Below, in pieces: positions 8,805 through 17,821 of a stretch of DNA of 64,000 nucleotides (its first letter is position 1; each line of letters starts with the position of its first letter). The stretch lies in NCBI RefSeq assembly GCF_024105655.1, contig NZ_JAAAMH010000003.1, positions 222,473-286,472 of the forward strand. Reading direction: 5' to 3'. The DNA is from Aliihoeflea sp. 40Bstr573 (GTDB lineage: Bacteria; Pseudomonadota; Alphaproteobacteria; Rhizobiales; Rhizobiaceae). The notes under the pieces were generated by a model. The model did no database searches and was not told the origin of the DNA. It was given only the letters and a program-made list of their open reading frames with translations. The position numbers and the translations under genes were made by a program.

Positions 8805-10149
8805 CGGTTTGCTCCTTAGGCTTCAGGCCGGCGGCCAGATCGGCGAACGGGTCCTTCGATGGACCATCGTGCGGGGATTGGGCGAGGGCGGCGTAAACCA
8901 GCGGAACCTGGCGTACGGCCTGGTCGAGTTCGTGGTCGGCGCCCGGCTGGTAGCCGCCCAGAAGACGGATGTCGCGCGTGTCCTCGAAGCGGGCGATCAG
9001 CGCCTTCAGCATCGAAACCAGCTTGCGCTCCTCGGGAGTCCAGGCCTTTGAACTGAGGCGCGAGATCGAGGCAAGCGGATCGACGGGCGGGTAGCGGCCC
9101 TGTTCGGCGATGGAGCGTTCCAGCACGACATGGCCGTCGAGAATGCCACGCGTGGCATCAGCGACCGGGTCATTGTGGTCGTCGCCGTCGATCAGGACGG
9201 ACAGGATGGCGGTGATGGAGCCTTCACCAGCCGGACCGGGACCGGCGCGTTCGAGAAGCTTCGGCAGTTCGGTGAAGACCGAAGCCGGATAGCCGCGCGC
9301 GACCGGCGGCTCGCCGGCGGCGATCGCCACCTCGCGCAAGGCGTGGGCATAGCGGGTGATGGAATCGAGGACGAGAAGGACGCGGTCGCCGCGGGCGCGG
9401 AAATATTCGGCGACGCTCATTGCCGTTTCGGGCGCGCGCCGGCGCATCATCGCGCTTTCGTCGCTGGTCGAGACGACTGCCACGGTCTTCTCGATCGCCC
9501 TGCCGATCGTGTCTTCCAGGAACTCGCGTACCTCGCGGCCGCGCTCGCCGATCAGCGCGACGACGACCGTGTCGAAAGCATCGGCATTGGCGAGCATGGC
9601 GAGCAGCGTCGACTTGCCGACGCCGGAGCCGGCAAAGACGCCCATGCGCTGGCCGTAGCAAAGGGGGGTGAAGATATCGATGACCTTGACACCGGTGCGG
9701 AACGGCTTGTCGACGCGCTGGCGCGACATGGCGGCGGGCGCGGAGCGGGCCTTGTCCGACGTGCCGGGCGCGACCGGACCGAAGCCGTCGATCGGGCGGC
9801 AAAGCGCATCGATGGCGCGCCCGCGCCACGAGATGTCGGGCGCAAGGCCGAGCGGGCCGACGATGGTCACCGTTTCCCCGACGCCGGCGTCCGCCGATCG
9901 GTCGAAGGGGGAGACCATGACGCCGGACGAGGTGATCTGGACGACTTCGCCGAGCTTCAGCCCTGCGCGCGATCGCAGCTCCACGACGTCGCCAAGCCGC
10001 GCGGTGCGCGTCAGCCCGTCGACCATGATGTGGGTGGCGGTGACTTCCGTCACGCGGCCCCCGGTGCGCACGAGCCCGTCCGCATCGGCAAAGCGCAGAT
10101 GCAGCCGTTCGAGCGCTTCGAGCGCGGTCGGGACCGGGGTCGATCTCAT
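8785..10149 (-). CDS. fliI: Flagellar export ATPase FliI
   Basis: FliI is the cytoplasmic ATPase of flagellar type III export. The 454 residues carry Walker A GSGVGKST at about 174-181, the F1-like GERGREVREF segment, and Walker B LLVLDSITRYAHALREVAIA with the arginine-containing motif. Length and layout (N-terminal hexamer collar, central ATPase, C-terminal helical domain) match the family. It follows flgF by one base. fliH and fliJ are not recognisable next to it. Confidence 0.98.
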   Translation of the reverse strand: MRSTPVPTALEALERLHLRFADADGLVRTGGRVTEVTATHIMVDGLTRTARLGDVVELRSRAGLKLGEVVQITSSGVMVSPFDRSADAGVGETVTIVGPLGLAPDISWRGRAIDALCRPIDGFGPVAPGTSDKARSAPAAMSRQRVDKPFRTGVKVIDIFTPLCYGQRMGVFAGSGVGKSTLLAMLANADAFDTVVVALIGERGREVREFLEDTIGRAIEKTVAVVSTSDESAMMRRRAPETAMSVAEYFRARGDRVLLVLDSITRYAHALREVAIAAGEPPVARGYPASVFTELPKLLERAGPGPAGEGSITAILSVLIDGDDHNDPVADATRGILDGHVVLERSIAEQGRYPPVDPLASISRLSSKAWTPEERKLVSMLKALIARFEDTRDIRLLGGYQPGADHELDQAVRQVPLVYAALAQSPHDGPSKDPFADLAAGLKPKEQTVAAAAN

Positions 10150-10150
10150 C

Positions 10151-10870
10151 TTAGGCGCCCAGCGCCTTCACAGCTTCGTCGAGCGAGCTTTCGCTGTTGC
10201 GCGTCAGCGCGGCCATGTTCTCGAAGGCGCGCTGGACCTGGATCAGCCGCGTCATCTCGAGCACCGGGTCGACATTGGAGTTTTCGACAAAGCCCTGCAT
10301 CACGCCGACGTCGATGCGGTCGACGACGGGCTGAGGCTCGGTCGGCGGCACGACGCCGGAATTGCCGTAGCGCACGAAATCGGCGCCTGGCGTGAACTCG
10401 AACAGGCCGATGCCGCCGACGAGATTGCCGCCCTGGCGGATGATTCCGTCGGCGGACACGACCGGTGGGCCGGCTTGGGGGTCAAGGAGGATCTCGGCGC
10501 CGCCGGCATCGACGACCGGATGGCCCTCGATCGAGACGAGCTGGCCGTTCGGCTGGATGCTGAAGCGGCCGTCGCGGGTCATGACCAGGCCCTGAGGTGT
10601 CTGGATGCCGAACCACGCATCGCCTTTGACCGCCATATCGAGCGGATTGCCGGTTTCCTTCATGCCGCCCGATGCGGTCGAAAGGTAGGTCTCGCCGGTG
10701 GATACGAAGGACATCGCGCCCTTGCCCATGCCCGAGACGAGGTCTTCGAACTTCACACCGGTGGCGCGAAAGCCGACCGTGCCGGCATTTGCGACATTGT
10801 CGGCGATGGTGGTGAGGCGCCGCTCGAGCGCGACCTGCGATGAAAGGGCGACGTAAAGTCCGGGCTGCAC
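10151..10870 (-). CDS. flgF: Flagellar rod protein FlgF
   Basis: Rod subunit, 239 residues from a GTG at 10870 preceded by AGGA at 7 bases; translation then begins VQPGLYVALSSQVALERRL, the usual FlgF N-terminus. A longer frame upstream has no family similarity. Conserved segments are TIADNVANAGTVGFRATGVK, MVTRDGR-like VMTRDGRFSIQPNGQLVSIE, and the C-terminal FVENSNVDPVLEMTRLIQVQ. It is set between the DUF1217 gene (8-base gap) and fliI (1 base). Confidence 0.94.
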   Translation of the reverse strand: MQPGLYVALSSQVALERRLTTIADNVANAGTVGFRATGVKFEDLVSGMGKGAMSFVSTGETYLSTASGGMKETGNPLDMAVKGDAWFGIQTPQGLVMTRDGRFSIQPNGQLVSIEGHPVVDAGGAEILLDPQAGPPVVSADGIIRQGGNLVGGIGLFEFTPGADFVRYGNSGVVPPTEPQPVVDRIDVGVMQGFVENSNVDPVLEMTRLIQVQRAFENMAALTRNSESSLDEAVKALGA

Positions 10871-10878
10871 GGCGTATC

Positions 10879-11994
10879 CTAGCTTTTGAGGCGGGCGATG
10901 GTGAGAAGAACGTCTTGCGAGATGCCGAACTCGGGCTGCTGGAACAGAACCAGCGCCGGGTTGCTCGTGGCTTGGGAGGGATTGTTCATTTCCCACATGG
11001 CGGCGAAGCGCGAGAGGAACTTGCCGAGCGCTTCGGGGTCCTTGAAATCCGCGAGGTCGAGGCGGCTTTCGAAGAACTTCACCTGCTTGTCGATGTCGGC
11101 CTGGGCGAAAGCGTCGGGAAGGCCGAGAGCGACTCGCACGACCTGCGCAAGCGCACGATCGCCCAGCACCTCGTACCAGTTGGAAATGCCGCCGGCCTTT
11201 CGCTCGAAATAGAGTGCGAGGCGCACGCCTTCGTTCTGGTTGCCGGCATCCTCCTCCAGCGTCTGGCGCATATAGCTGTCGACGGCGAGGTCGCCGGCCT
11301 TGGTGAAGGTCGTGGCGGCCTCGCCATATTCCGCGAAGTTGTAGGCCTGCACGAAAGCGAGCAGCTTCGGCTCCTCGTCCTCGTCCTTGGCAAGCGAGGC
11401 GACGCCCTCGACCCCGCCGGCAAGAAGCCGGCGGATGAAATCCGGATCGTCGGCGCGGTCCTCGAGCCCGTAGGCGCGCGTCGCGTATTCAAAGAGACGT
11501 TCATTGGCGATCAGTCCCTCCGCCGAGGTGACGGACGGGATGGTCTGAAGATAATAGGCGGTCTCGGCCTGCTGCGTCTCGACCGGGATCAGGTCTCTCT
11601 TGGCGGCAAGAGCGTAAAGCTCGATCGCGCCCGTCTGTGCCGGGTTGTAGGTCGTCGCCCCCGCGCCGTGCCTGGCGAAATCGAACGCCTTGGCGAATTC
11701 GGCGTAACGCTTGTCGGTCAGCTTGTTGGCGAAGGCGTCAGGGTCCTCGACCCCTTCCTCCAGAACCTTGACCATGAAGGCCTTGGCAAACGCCATGTCC
11801 TGCAGGCCGAACGCCTTCATCGCATAGTTGAAGAGGCGATAGTCGTCGACGAATTCCTCGACGCTGGTGATCTTGCCGATATTGGCGAGGTAGTGCTCGG
11901 TCTCGCGCTGCACGACAGGCTGGGACTCGATGCGCGCCAGAGAGCGGTCGAGATTGCGCACGATGTTCTGGTAGGTCGCAAGCGTCCCGATCAC
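10879..11994 (-). CDS. DUF1217-family flagellar-cluster protein
   Basis: A 371-residue, mostly helical soluble protein of the DUF1217 type that accompanies flagellar genes in rhizobia. It contains two related halves: EEFVDDYRLFNYAMKAFGLQ at about 46-65 and AEGLIANERLFEYATRAYGL at about 157-176, each followed by a helical region with a YA/FAK pattern, suggesting internal duplication. It starts at GTG 11994 with GAGGGG 8 bases upstream and is the first cistron of the minus-strand flagellar operon, directly ahead of flgF. Its molecular role is unknown; rod or hook involvement is only suggested by position. Confidence 0.85.
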   Translation of the reverse strand: MIGTLATYQNIVRNLDRSLARIESQPVVQRETEHYLANIGKITSVEEFVDDYRLFNYAMKAFGLQDMAFAKAFMVKVLEEGVEDPDAFANKLTDKRYAEFAKAFDFARHGAGATTYNPAQTGAIELYALAAKRDLIPVETQQAETAYYLQTIPSVTSAEGLIANERLFEYATRAYGLEDRADDPDFIRRLLAGGVEGVASLAKDEDEEPKLLAFVQAYNFAEYGEAATTFTKAGDLAVDSYMRQTLEEDAGNQNEGVRLALYFERKAGGISNWYEVLGDRALAQVVRVALGLPDAFAQADIDKQVKFFESRLDLADFKDPEALGKFLSRFAAMWEMNNPSQATSNPALVLFQQPEFGISQDVLLTIARLKS

Positions 11995-12040
11995 GGCCGA
12001 ATCCCCTCGCCATCAAAAACTACCTGCGACATAGCGCGAG

Positions 12041-12091
12041 CGGCTTGCGCGAAGCTGGCAAGGGCGCCGTTCAAGCCTCGCGCAAGCCGCG
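12041..12091. repeat. 13-bp inverted repeat in the divergent flagellar promoter region
   Basis: GCGGCTTGCGCGA at 12041-12053 and its exact complement at 12079-12091 are separated by 25 bases. They lie in the only gap between the two opposed flagellar operons (11995-12150), so the element could be an operator for a shared regulator or an mRNA hairpin. No binding protein is known to me for this sequence. Confidence 0.6.
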
Positions 12092-12150
12092 CGATCTAGA
12101 CAGGCATACCGGGCCTTCCATGGGCCGGCCTTTGCATGGGAAGGATTGTC

Positions 12151-13029
12151 GTGGGCATTCTCATTGGTTTCGTTGTTATCTTCGGTTGCGTGCTGGGTGG
12201 ATACATGGCCATGGGCGGCCATCTCGACGTGCTCATGCAGCCTTGGGAACTGGTCATCATCGGCGGCGCCGGGGTCGGCACCTTCCTGATCGCCAACCCG
12301 CTTTCCACCGTGAAGGATGCCGGCAGGGCGACGATGGAGGCCATCAAGGGCGCGGTGCCCAAGGAGCAGGACTATCTGGAAGTCCTCGGGGTCCTGCATT
12401 CGCTGATGCGCGAATTGAAGACCAAATCGCGCAACGAAGTCGAGGCGCATATCGACAACCCCGAAGAATCCGCGATCTTCCAGGCCTATCCCACCGTTCT
12501 CAAGAACAAGGACCTGACCAACTTCATCTGCGACTATTGCCGCATCATCATCATCGGCAATGCGCGCCCGTTCGAGATCGAGGCGCTGATGGACGAGGAA
12601 ATCCACACCATCCGCCACGACAAGCTGAAGTCCTACCACGCGCTGACGACTGTCGGCGACGCGTTCCCGGCGCTCGGCATCGTGGCCGCCGTGCTCGGCG
12701 TCATCAAGGCCATGGGCGCGATCGACCAGTCGCCGGAAATCCTGGGCGGACTCGTCGGCGCTGCGCTGGTCGGCACCTTTCTCGGCATCTTCCTGAACTA
12801 CGCGGTGGTCGCGCCCATCGCGGCCAAGATCAAGGTCGTGCGCGAGAAGAAGAACCGCCTCTACATCATCGTCAAGCAGACGCTGCTCGCCTACATGAAC
12901 GGCTCTCTGCCGCAGGTGGCGCTCGAATTCGGCCGCAAGACCATCTCGGCCTATGACCGGCCGACCATCGACGCGGTGGAGCAAAGCACTTTGAATATGG
13001 GTGGCGAAGCGTCCAAAAAGGCTGCCTAA
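12151..13029 (+). CDS. motA: Flagellar motor stator protein MotA
   Basis: MotA forms the proton-driven stator with MotB. The GTG at 12151 gives 292 residues and has GGGAAGG 6 bases upstream; the in-frame ATG at 12136 overlaps that ribosome site and is less likely. Four membrane helices are visible ([77 protein letters not shown]) with the long charged cytoplasmic loop that contacts FliG. The functional motif [20 protein letters not shown] is intact. It opens the plus-strand block with fliM, fliN and fliG; motB is not in the window. Confidence 0.96.
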   Translation: MGILIGFVVIFGCVLGGYMAMGGHLDVLMQPWELVIIGGAGVGTFLIANPLSTVKDAGRATMEAIKGAVPKEQDYLEVLGVLHSLMRELKTKSRNEVEAHIDNPEESAIFQAYPTVLKNKDLTNFICDYCRIIIIGNARPFEIEALMDEEIHTIRHDKLKSYHALTTVGDAFPALGIVAAVLGVIKAMGAIDQSPEILGGLVGAALVGTFLGIFLNYAVVAPIAAKIKVVREKKNRLYIIVKQTLLAYMNGSLPQVALEFGRKTISAYDRPTIDAVEQSTLNMGGEASKKAA

Positions 13030-13059
13030 TCTGCAAGTGATTCTCGGCAAGGTCCAGCA

Positions 13060-13998
13060 ATGCCCGTAACAGCACCGTCAGCGCCCGCGCGCAGCCCGAT
13101 CGTCGAACGTCTCGTCGGCGAAACGGGCGAGCCGCAGCGCGTTTCGGGGGCGGCGCGGGCCCTTGCCACGCGGGTTATCCCCCGGATTCTCGCTGATATC
13201 GAGGAGCTTGTTTCCTTTCCGCTGGAGATGGAAGTCGACGGCGTCGACGTCGTGCGTTTCGGCGAAGCGAAGCCCAAGCGGGCGCAGTTCGAGGCGATGT
13301 CGATCGTACCGTCAAAGTCCTCGCCAGATGCGCTCGCCATTCTCGCGGGCGCCGATCTCGTCGGTCTCCTGGTGGGAGCCGTCTTCGGCGGTGATCCCGA
13401 CGTGCCGGCCGAGCCGATCACCCGCAAACCATCGCCGATCGAGCTCCAACTCGTCGGCTCGCTGTTCAACAGCATCGCCAAGGCCTTCAACGGCTCGGGC
13501 GAACGCGCGCTCGACCTGCGATTTCCAATCAACGCGCCGGTGAGCGGGGCCGATCTCGACAAGCTCGTGCTGCGGGACGGGCCGGGGGTGAAGATCACCT
13601 TCCGTCTATCCTCATCCGCCGGCTTCGGGACGCTGTCGGTGACCATGCCGCAGCGCGTCCTCCTTTCGCAGCGCGGCGACGCCACGCAGGCCGCTGCACC
13701 TGAAATCGCCACGCCCGGCGCCTGGAAGGCGCGGTTCGGCGAAGAGGTGATGCGCTCCAGCGTGGCGCTGGAGGCAACCATTCCGCTGTCGAAGATGACG
13801 CTCACCGAACTGACGCAGCTCAGGGTGGGCCAGGTGATAGAATTTCCGCAGGATGCGCAGGCGAACACGCGCCTGTCAGCCCGGCGCAAGACTGTGTTCG
13901 TATGCGAGTTCGGTAAGCTCGGGAATCATTTCACCGTCCGTGTCCGCCATCCCTATGATGCGGGCAAGGAGTTCATGGACGGCCTGATCTCGGGCTAA
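13060..13998 (+). CDS. fliM: Flagellar motor switch protein FliM
   Basis: FliM is the middle C-ring protein that receives CheY-P. The 312-residue product starts MPVTAPSAPA with AAGG 7 bases upstream, has a central CheC-like domain (LILADIEELVSFPLEMEVDG region, EPITRKPSPIELQLVGSLFN) and a C-terminal SpoA/FliN-like domain (SVALEATIPLSKMTLTELTQ, LRVGQVIEF). The N-terminal CheY-binding motif is divergent, as in other rhizobial FliM. It lies between motA and fliN. Confidence 0.93.
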   Translation: MPVTAPSAPARSPIVERLVGETGEPQRVSGAARALATRVIPRILADIEELVSFPLEMEVDGVDVVRFGEAKPKRAQFEAMSIVPSKSSPDALAILAGADLVGLLVGAVFGGDPDVPAEPITRKPSPIELQLVGSLFNSIAKAFNGSGERALDLRFPINAPVSGADLDKLVLRDGPGVKITFRLSSSAGFGTLSVTMPQRVLLSQRGDATQAAAPEIATPGAWKARFGEEVMRSSVALEATIPLSKMTLTELTQLRVGQVIEFPQDAQANTRLSARRKTVFVCEFGKLGNHFTVRVRHPYDAGKEFMDGLISG

Positions 13999-14018
13999 CG
14001 GATTTGACTGGGGACGAC

Positions 14019-14447
14019 ATGACCAAGGCACAGGCGGCGACGCCCGAAGACATCGAGGAAGAGCAGCTCAACCGGGCGATCGACGAATTGCGCGGCGTGC
14101 TCAAGGATGACGATGGCGGTTCCGAACCGGGAAAGATCGCAGGCGGTGCCAGGCCGACCGCTGCTTCCTCGAACGGCAATCTGGGCGAGCCGGCCGGCAA
14201 TTCGATCATCATGAACATTCCCGTCGACGTGCAGATCGTGCTCGGCTCGACCGAGATGCCCGTTTCCGAGCTGATGGCGCTGCAAAAGGGCTCGACCGTT
14301 GCGCTCGACAGGCGCATCGGCGAGCCGGTCGACATCGTCGTCAACGGCCGCAAGATCGCGTCGGGCGAGATCACCGTGCTTGAAGACGATCCGTCGCGCT
14401 TCGGTGTGAAGCTGACGCAGATCGTGGATACGACCAAGCAAGGCTGA
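14019..14447 (+). CDS. fliN: Flagellar motor switch protein FliN
   Basis: FliN completes the C ring and helps dock export cargo. The product is 142 residues from ATG 14019, which has GGGGA 5 bases upstream; an earlier in-frame TTG at 14004 lacks a site. An acidic N-terminal tail is followed by the SpoA domain, MNIPVDVQIVLGSTEMPVSE and KGSTVALDRRIGEPVDIVVN, ending RFGVKLTQIVDTTKQG. Its stop overlaps the fliG start as TGATG. Confidence 0.96.
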   Translation: MTKAQAATPEDIEEEQLNRAIDELRGVLKDDDGGSEPGKIAGGARPTAASSNGNLGEPAGNSIIMNIPVDVQIVLGSTEMPVSELMALQKGSTVALDRRIGEPVDIVVNGRKIASGEITVLEDDPSRFGVKLTQIVDTTKQG

Positions 14448-15499
14448 TGAAACACGCCAACGCCCCCGCAGAGGACCCGCGCAGCTCCGCCCATGCGGCG
14501 ACGCAAGGGCTGTCGAAGGCGCAGAAGGCAGCCGCGATCCTCGTGGCGATGGGCAAGCCGTCCGCCGGCAAGCTCCTCAAATTCTTCAAGCAGGAAGAGC
14601 TGAAGGCGCTGATCGAGGCGGCGCGGATGCTGCAGACCATATCGCAAGGCGAACTCGAGCGCATCGTGGCCGAGTTCGAAAGCGAGTTCACCGAGGGCGC
14701 GGGTCTGCTCGATTCGTCCGACCAGATGAACAGCCTCCTGAGCGACGCCTTCTCGCAGGACGAGGTCGACGTCATCATGGGGCGCGGCAAGCCGGGCGCC
14801 GTCATCGATACAGCGCCATCGATCTGGGCGAAGCTCGACGACATGGACCCGACGCGCGTCAACCAGCTTCTTGCCGAAGAACACCCGCAGACGATCGCTG
14901 TCATCCTCACCGCCATGAAGCCGCCGGCCGCCGCCAAGGTGGTTCTGACCTTCGAAAAGGCCGAGCGCAGCGACATCATCCGGCGGATGCTGGCACTGAA
15001 CACGATCCAGCCGGCGGCGCATAAGCTGATCGAAGGCCAGTTGGAAAGCCGCATCGCCGAGCAGTCGAAGTCGAAGAATGTCGGCGCGGCGCAGGCGCGC
15101 GTGGCAAGTCTCCTGAACGAACTCGACAAGTCCGAGCTCGACGAGGTGATGTCCGATCTTGAGGCGTCGGGACAGACCGACGTCGCGGCGCTGCGCTCGC
15201 GTCTGTTTTCCTTCGACGACATTCTCAAGCTCGATCAGAAATCGCGCGTGGCGCTCTTCGACGGATTGTCGACGGAAATCGTCACGCTCGCGCTGCGCGA
15301 AAGCGACGGTACGCTGCGCGAGGCGGTGCTGTCGGCGATCGGCGCGCGCTCGCGGCGCATGATCGAATCCGAGCTTTCGGCACCTGCCGACGTCAATCTC
15401 GATGCGATCATGAATGCGAGGAAGGCGATCGCCTCGACCGCGCTCAGGCTTTCGGCAGACGGCGTCGTCGAACTGCCGGCGCTCGACACTGCGGCCTGA
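14447..15499 (+). CDS. fliG: Flagellar motor switch protein FliG
   Basis: FliG couples the MS ring to the C ring and contacts MotA. The 350 residues include the N-terminal domain (LSKAQKAAAILVAMGKPSAG), the middle EHPQ motif (LLAEEHPQTIAVILTAMKPP) and the C-terminal torque helix (LFSFDDILKLDQKSRVALFD, then LALRESDGTLREAVLSAIGA) with its charged residues. Coupled to fliN by a one-base overlap; 82 bases separate it from flhB. Confidence 0.97.
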   Translation: MKHANAPAEDPRSSAHAATQGLSKAQKAAAILVAMGKPSAGKLLKFFKQEELKALIEAARMLQTISQGELERIVAEFESEFTEGAGLLDSSDQMNSLLSDAFSQDEVDVIMGRGKPGAVIDTAPSIWAKLDDMDPTRVNQLLAEEHPQTIAVILTAMKPPAAAKVVLTFEKAERSDIIRRMLALNTIQPAAHKLIEGQLESRIAEQSKSKNVGAAQARVASLLNELDKSELDEVMSDLEASGQTDVAALRSRLFSFDDILKLDQKSRVALFDGLSTEIVTLALRESDGTLREAVLSAIGARSRRMIESELSAPADVNLDAIMNARKAIASTALRLSADGVVELPALDTAA

Positions 15500-15581
15500 G
15501 CCGGCTTCTGCGCCGCCTGCCCGTTTCCGGCTCACCCGTGATCGCATCTCGACAATGTCCTCGATCAGAAGCACCTGACAG

Positions 15582-16670
15582 ATGAGCGAGAACGCCGACA
15601 AGGACTCAAAGACAGAAGAGGCGACCGAGAAGAAAATCCAGGACAGCCTCGACAAGGGTCAGGTGCCTGTCGCCAAGGAAATCTCCTCCGTCGCCTCCTT
15701 CCTCGCCATCCTGACCTTCTTCATGTTCTTCGTGCAGGACAGCGTGCTGGAGCTCGGCGCTTTCCTGTCGATCTTCCTCGAACGGCCCGACGAATGGAGC
15801 CTTGCGACCCAACCCGACGCGGTCAACCTCTATCGGCTGGTCATCATGGAGATCGCGAAGGTGCTCGTCGCGCTTCTCGTCCTGATGATGCTCGCCGGCA
15901 TCGTCGCCTCGGTGATCCAGAACATGCCGCGCATGGTGCTGGACCGTATCCAGCCGAAGCTGTCGCGCATCTCCATCAAGCAGGGCTGGGGCCGGCTGTT
16001 CGGCCAGCAGGGCTGGGTCGAGTTCGGCAAGTCGCTCGGCAAGATCTTCATCGTCGGCGGCTTTGTCGTATTCGCAATGCGCGAGGCCCAGACACGCCTT
16101 CTCGACGGGATGCTGACCCCGCCGGACGTCTTTGCCGGCACGATCCGGCAGATCGCCATCGAGATCGTGGTCACGATCGTGGTGATCATGGTGGTGGTGG
16201 CGGCCGCCGATCTCTTGTGGTCGCGCTTCCACTGGCGCCAGGAGCTGCGCATGACGCGGCAGGAGGTCAAGGACGAACTGAAGCAGACCGACGGCGATCC
16301 GATCGTCAAGTCGCGCCTGCGTTCGATGCAGCGCGACCGCGCGCGCCAGCGCATGATCACCGCCGTGCCGAGCGCGACGCTCGTCATCGCCAACCCGACG
16401 CACTTCGCGATCGCGCTGCGTTACGCGCGCGAGGAGATGGCAGCGCCTGTCGTCGTCGCCAAGGGCCAGGACCTGATCGCGCTCAAGATCCGCGAGATTG
16501 CGGAGGAGAACGGCGTGCCCGTATTCGAGAACGTCGATCTCGCTCGCTCCATGTATAAGCAAGTTTCGGTGGATAAGGTGATCCCGCCTGAATTCTACCA
16601 GGCTGTCGCCGAGCTGGTCCGTATCGTCTACGGCGCCAAGGCGCAGCCTTCCGCGGGAAGACCAAAATGA
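15582..16670 (+). CDS. flhB: Flagellar export-gate switch protein FlhB
   Basis: FlhB controls the substrate-specificity switch of flagellar export. The 362-residue protein has a charged N-terminus (DKDSKTEEATEKKIQDSLDK), four membrane segments in the first 220 residues, and a cytoplasmic domain with the autocleavage motif NPTH at residues 271-274, followed by FAIALRYAREEMAAPVVVAK and ENVDLARSMYKQV. All features needed for cleavage are present. It overlaps the next gene by 4 bases. Confidence 0.97.
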   Translation: MSENADKDSKTEEATEKKIQDSLDKGQVPVAKEISSVASFLAILTFFMFFVQDSVLELGAFLSIFLERPDEWSLATQPDAVNLYRLVIMEIAKVLVALLVLMMLAGIVASVIQNMPRMVLDRIQPKLSRISIKQGWGRLFGQQGWVEFGKSLGKIFIVGGFVVFAMREAQTRLLDGMLTPPDVFAGTIRQIAIEIVVTIVVIMVVVAAADLLWSRFHWRQELRMTRQEVKDELKQTDGDPIVKSRLRSMQRDRARQRMITAVPSATLVIANPTHFAIALRYAREEMAAPVVVAKGQDLIALKIREIAEENGVPVFENVDLARSMYKQVSVDKVIPPEFYQAVAELVRIVYGAKAQPSAGRPK

Positions 16671-17107
16671 TAAAGCAGCCCCATACCGAAGCCCGCGAAA
16701 TCATCGTCGCCGATGCAATTCGCGACGTCGTCAGCGAGTTGCGGCTCGTCGACATCGCCGACTACATCGCCTTCATCCGCATGGAGCGGTTCGCCTCAGT
16801 GGCGGACCTCGTGGACTCGGCTGCCGAACTCTACTTCATGCCCGGAACGCTCCGGCTCGGCCATGGCGGCGAGGCGCATGCCTGCTGGGCGCTGCCGCCG
16901 AAGATCGCGCTCGACCTCGAGCTCCATCCGCGCGGCGCCAAGGTGTTCTTCACGCTGACGCTCGCCGACGAGACCGCGACGGTCGAGCTCAACTACGTCT
17001 CGTTCGACGATGCGTCGGACGATGCGGATCTCAATACGATGCGGCTGAAGAAAAGCATCGACGACGCGCGGCTGCGCGCCAGCGAGCCCATGCGAAAAGC
17101 CGGCTGA
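16667..17107 (+). CDS. Unknown protein co-transcribed with flhB
   Basis: A 146-residue soluble protein overlapping flhB by 4 bases (ATGA), with GGAAG before the ATG. I do not recognise a named domain. The N-terminal half is helical (AREIIVADAIRDVVSELRLV, DIADYIAFIRMERFASVADL) and the C-terminal half looks like a beta sheet with a conserved-looking LELHPRGAKVFFTLTLADET and VELNYVSFDDASDD. No signal peptide or membrane helix is visible. Similar small genes follow flhB in other rhizobial clusters, so a motility role is plausible but unproven. Its stop abuts the visR stop with no base between. Confidence 0.78.
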   Translation: MIKQPHTEAREIIVADAIRDVVSELRLVDIADYIAFIRMERFASVADLVDSAAELYFMPGTLRLGHGGEAHACWALPPKIALDLELHPRGAKVFFTLTLADETATVELNYVSFDDASDDADLNTMRLKKSIDDARLRASEPMRKAG

Positions 17108-17821
17108 TCAGGAGATGATGCCGGCGCGCAGCGCCTTGGCGACCGCGTGCATGCGGTTGACGGCGTCGAGCTTCTCGGCGGCCGCGGAAACATACTGATT
17201 GGCGGTGTGAACCGACAGGCCGAGCCGTTCGGCGATCTGTTCGCTGGTCAGGCCGTCGGCCGTCAGGCGCAGGCATTCGATGTCGCGCTTGGACAGCCCA
17301 TGGCCCGCGCGCGGCTCGGGTGCGCGCAACTGGCAGGCCGACCGGAAGAGGGCGAAGGCGCGCAGATGTGCCCGCATCGAACGGTCTTCCTCGACGGTCA
17401 TGTCCGGCCCGCTCAAGGCGATCAGCCCGCGCCGTCCGCAGGGCGAGTGAACGGGCAGGACGATGCTGGTCTCTTCGCCGATGAGCGCCGGGGCGCTCGC
17501 CTGGCCGTGATGGGCTGGCAGTTCACGGTTGCCCGAGAAGACGGTCGGCTGCGCACGCGTCACGGCCTGCTGCAACTGGGTTGTTTCGCCTGGAGCGGTC
17601 AGTGCGCGCGAGAGGGCGGGCAGGCCTGGATAGCTTGTGTCGAGGAATGGCTGGAGCGCGAGACGACCTTCGCGATAGGCCGCAAAGACGATGGCGAAGC
17701 GTTTCGCGTCCATCATGGCGGCGAGATCCTGGCCGCGCTCGACGACGGCGAGGAACGCGCGCGAGACTTCGCGTTCGATCCTGTCGGCGGCGATCTGCGG
17801 TGCGGCCCCGTCTTCGAACAT
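17108..17821 (-). CDS. visR: LuxR-family flagellar master regulator VisR
   Basis: VisN and VisR together act as the global activator at the top of the rhizobial motility cascade, working through the activator Rem. The 237-residue product has an N-terminal sensor-like domain and a C-terminal LuxR helix-turn-helix at about 170-230 (LSKRDIECLRLTADGLTSEQ, IAERLGLSVHTANQYVSAAA). Its ATG overlaps the visN stop as TGATG, so the two are made in a coupled way, as expected for a heteromeric regulator. Confidence 0.93.
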   Translation of the reverse strand: MFEDGAAPQIAADRIEREVSRAFLAVVERGQDLAAMMDAKRFAIVFAAYREGRLALQPFLDTSYPGLPALSRALTAPGETTQLQQAVTRAQPTVFSGNRELPAHHGQASAPALIGEETSIVLPVHSPCGRRGLIALSGPDMTVEEDRSMRAHLRAFALFRSACQLRAPEPRAGHGLSKRDIECLRLTADGLTSEQIAERLGLSVHTANQYVSAAAEKLDAVNRMHAVAKALRAGIIS

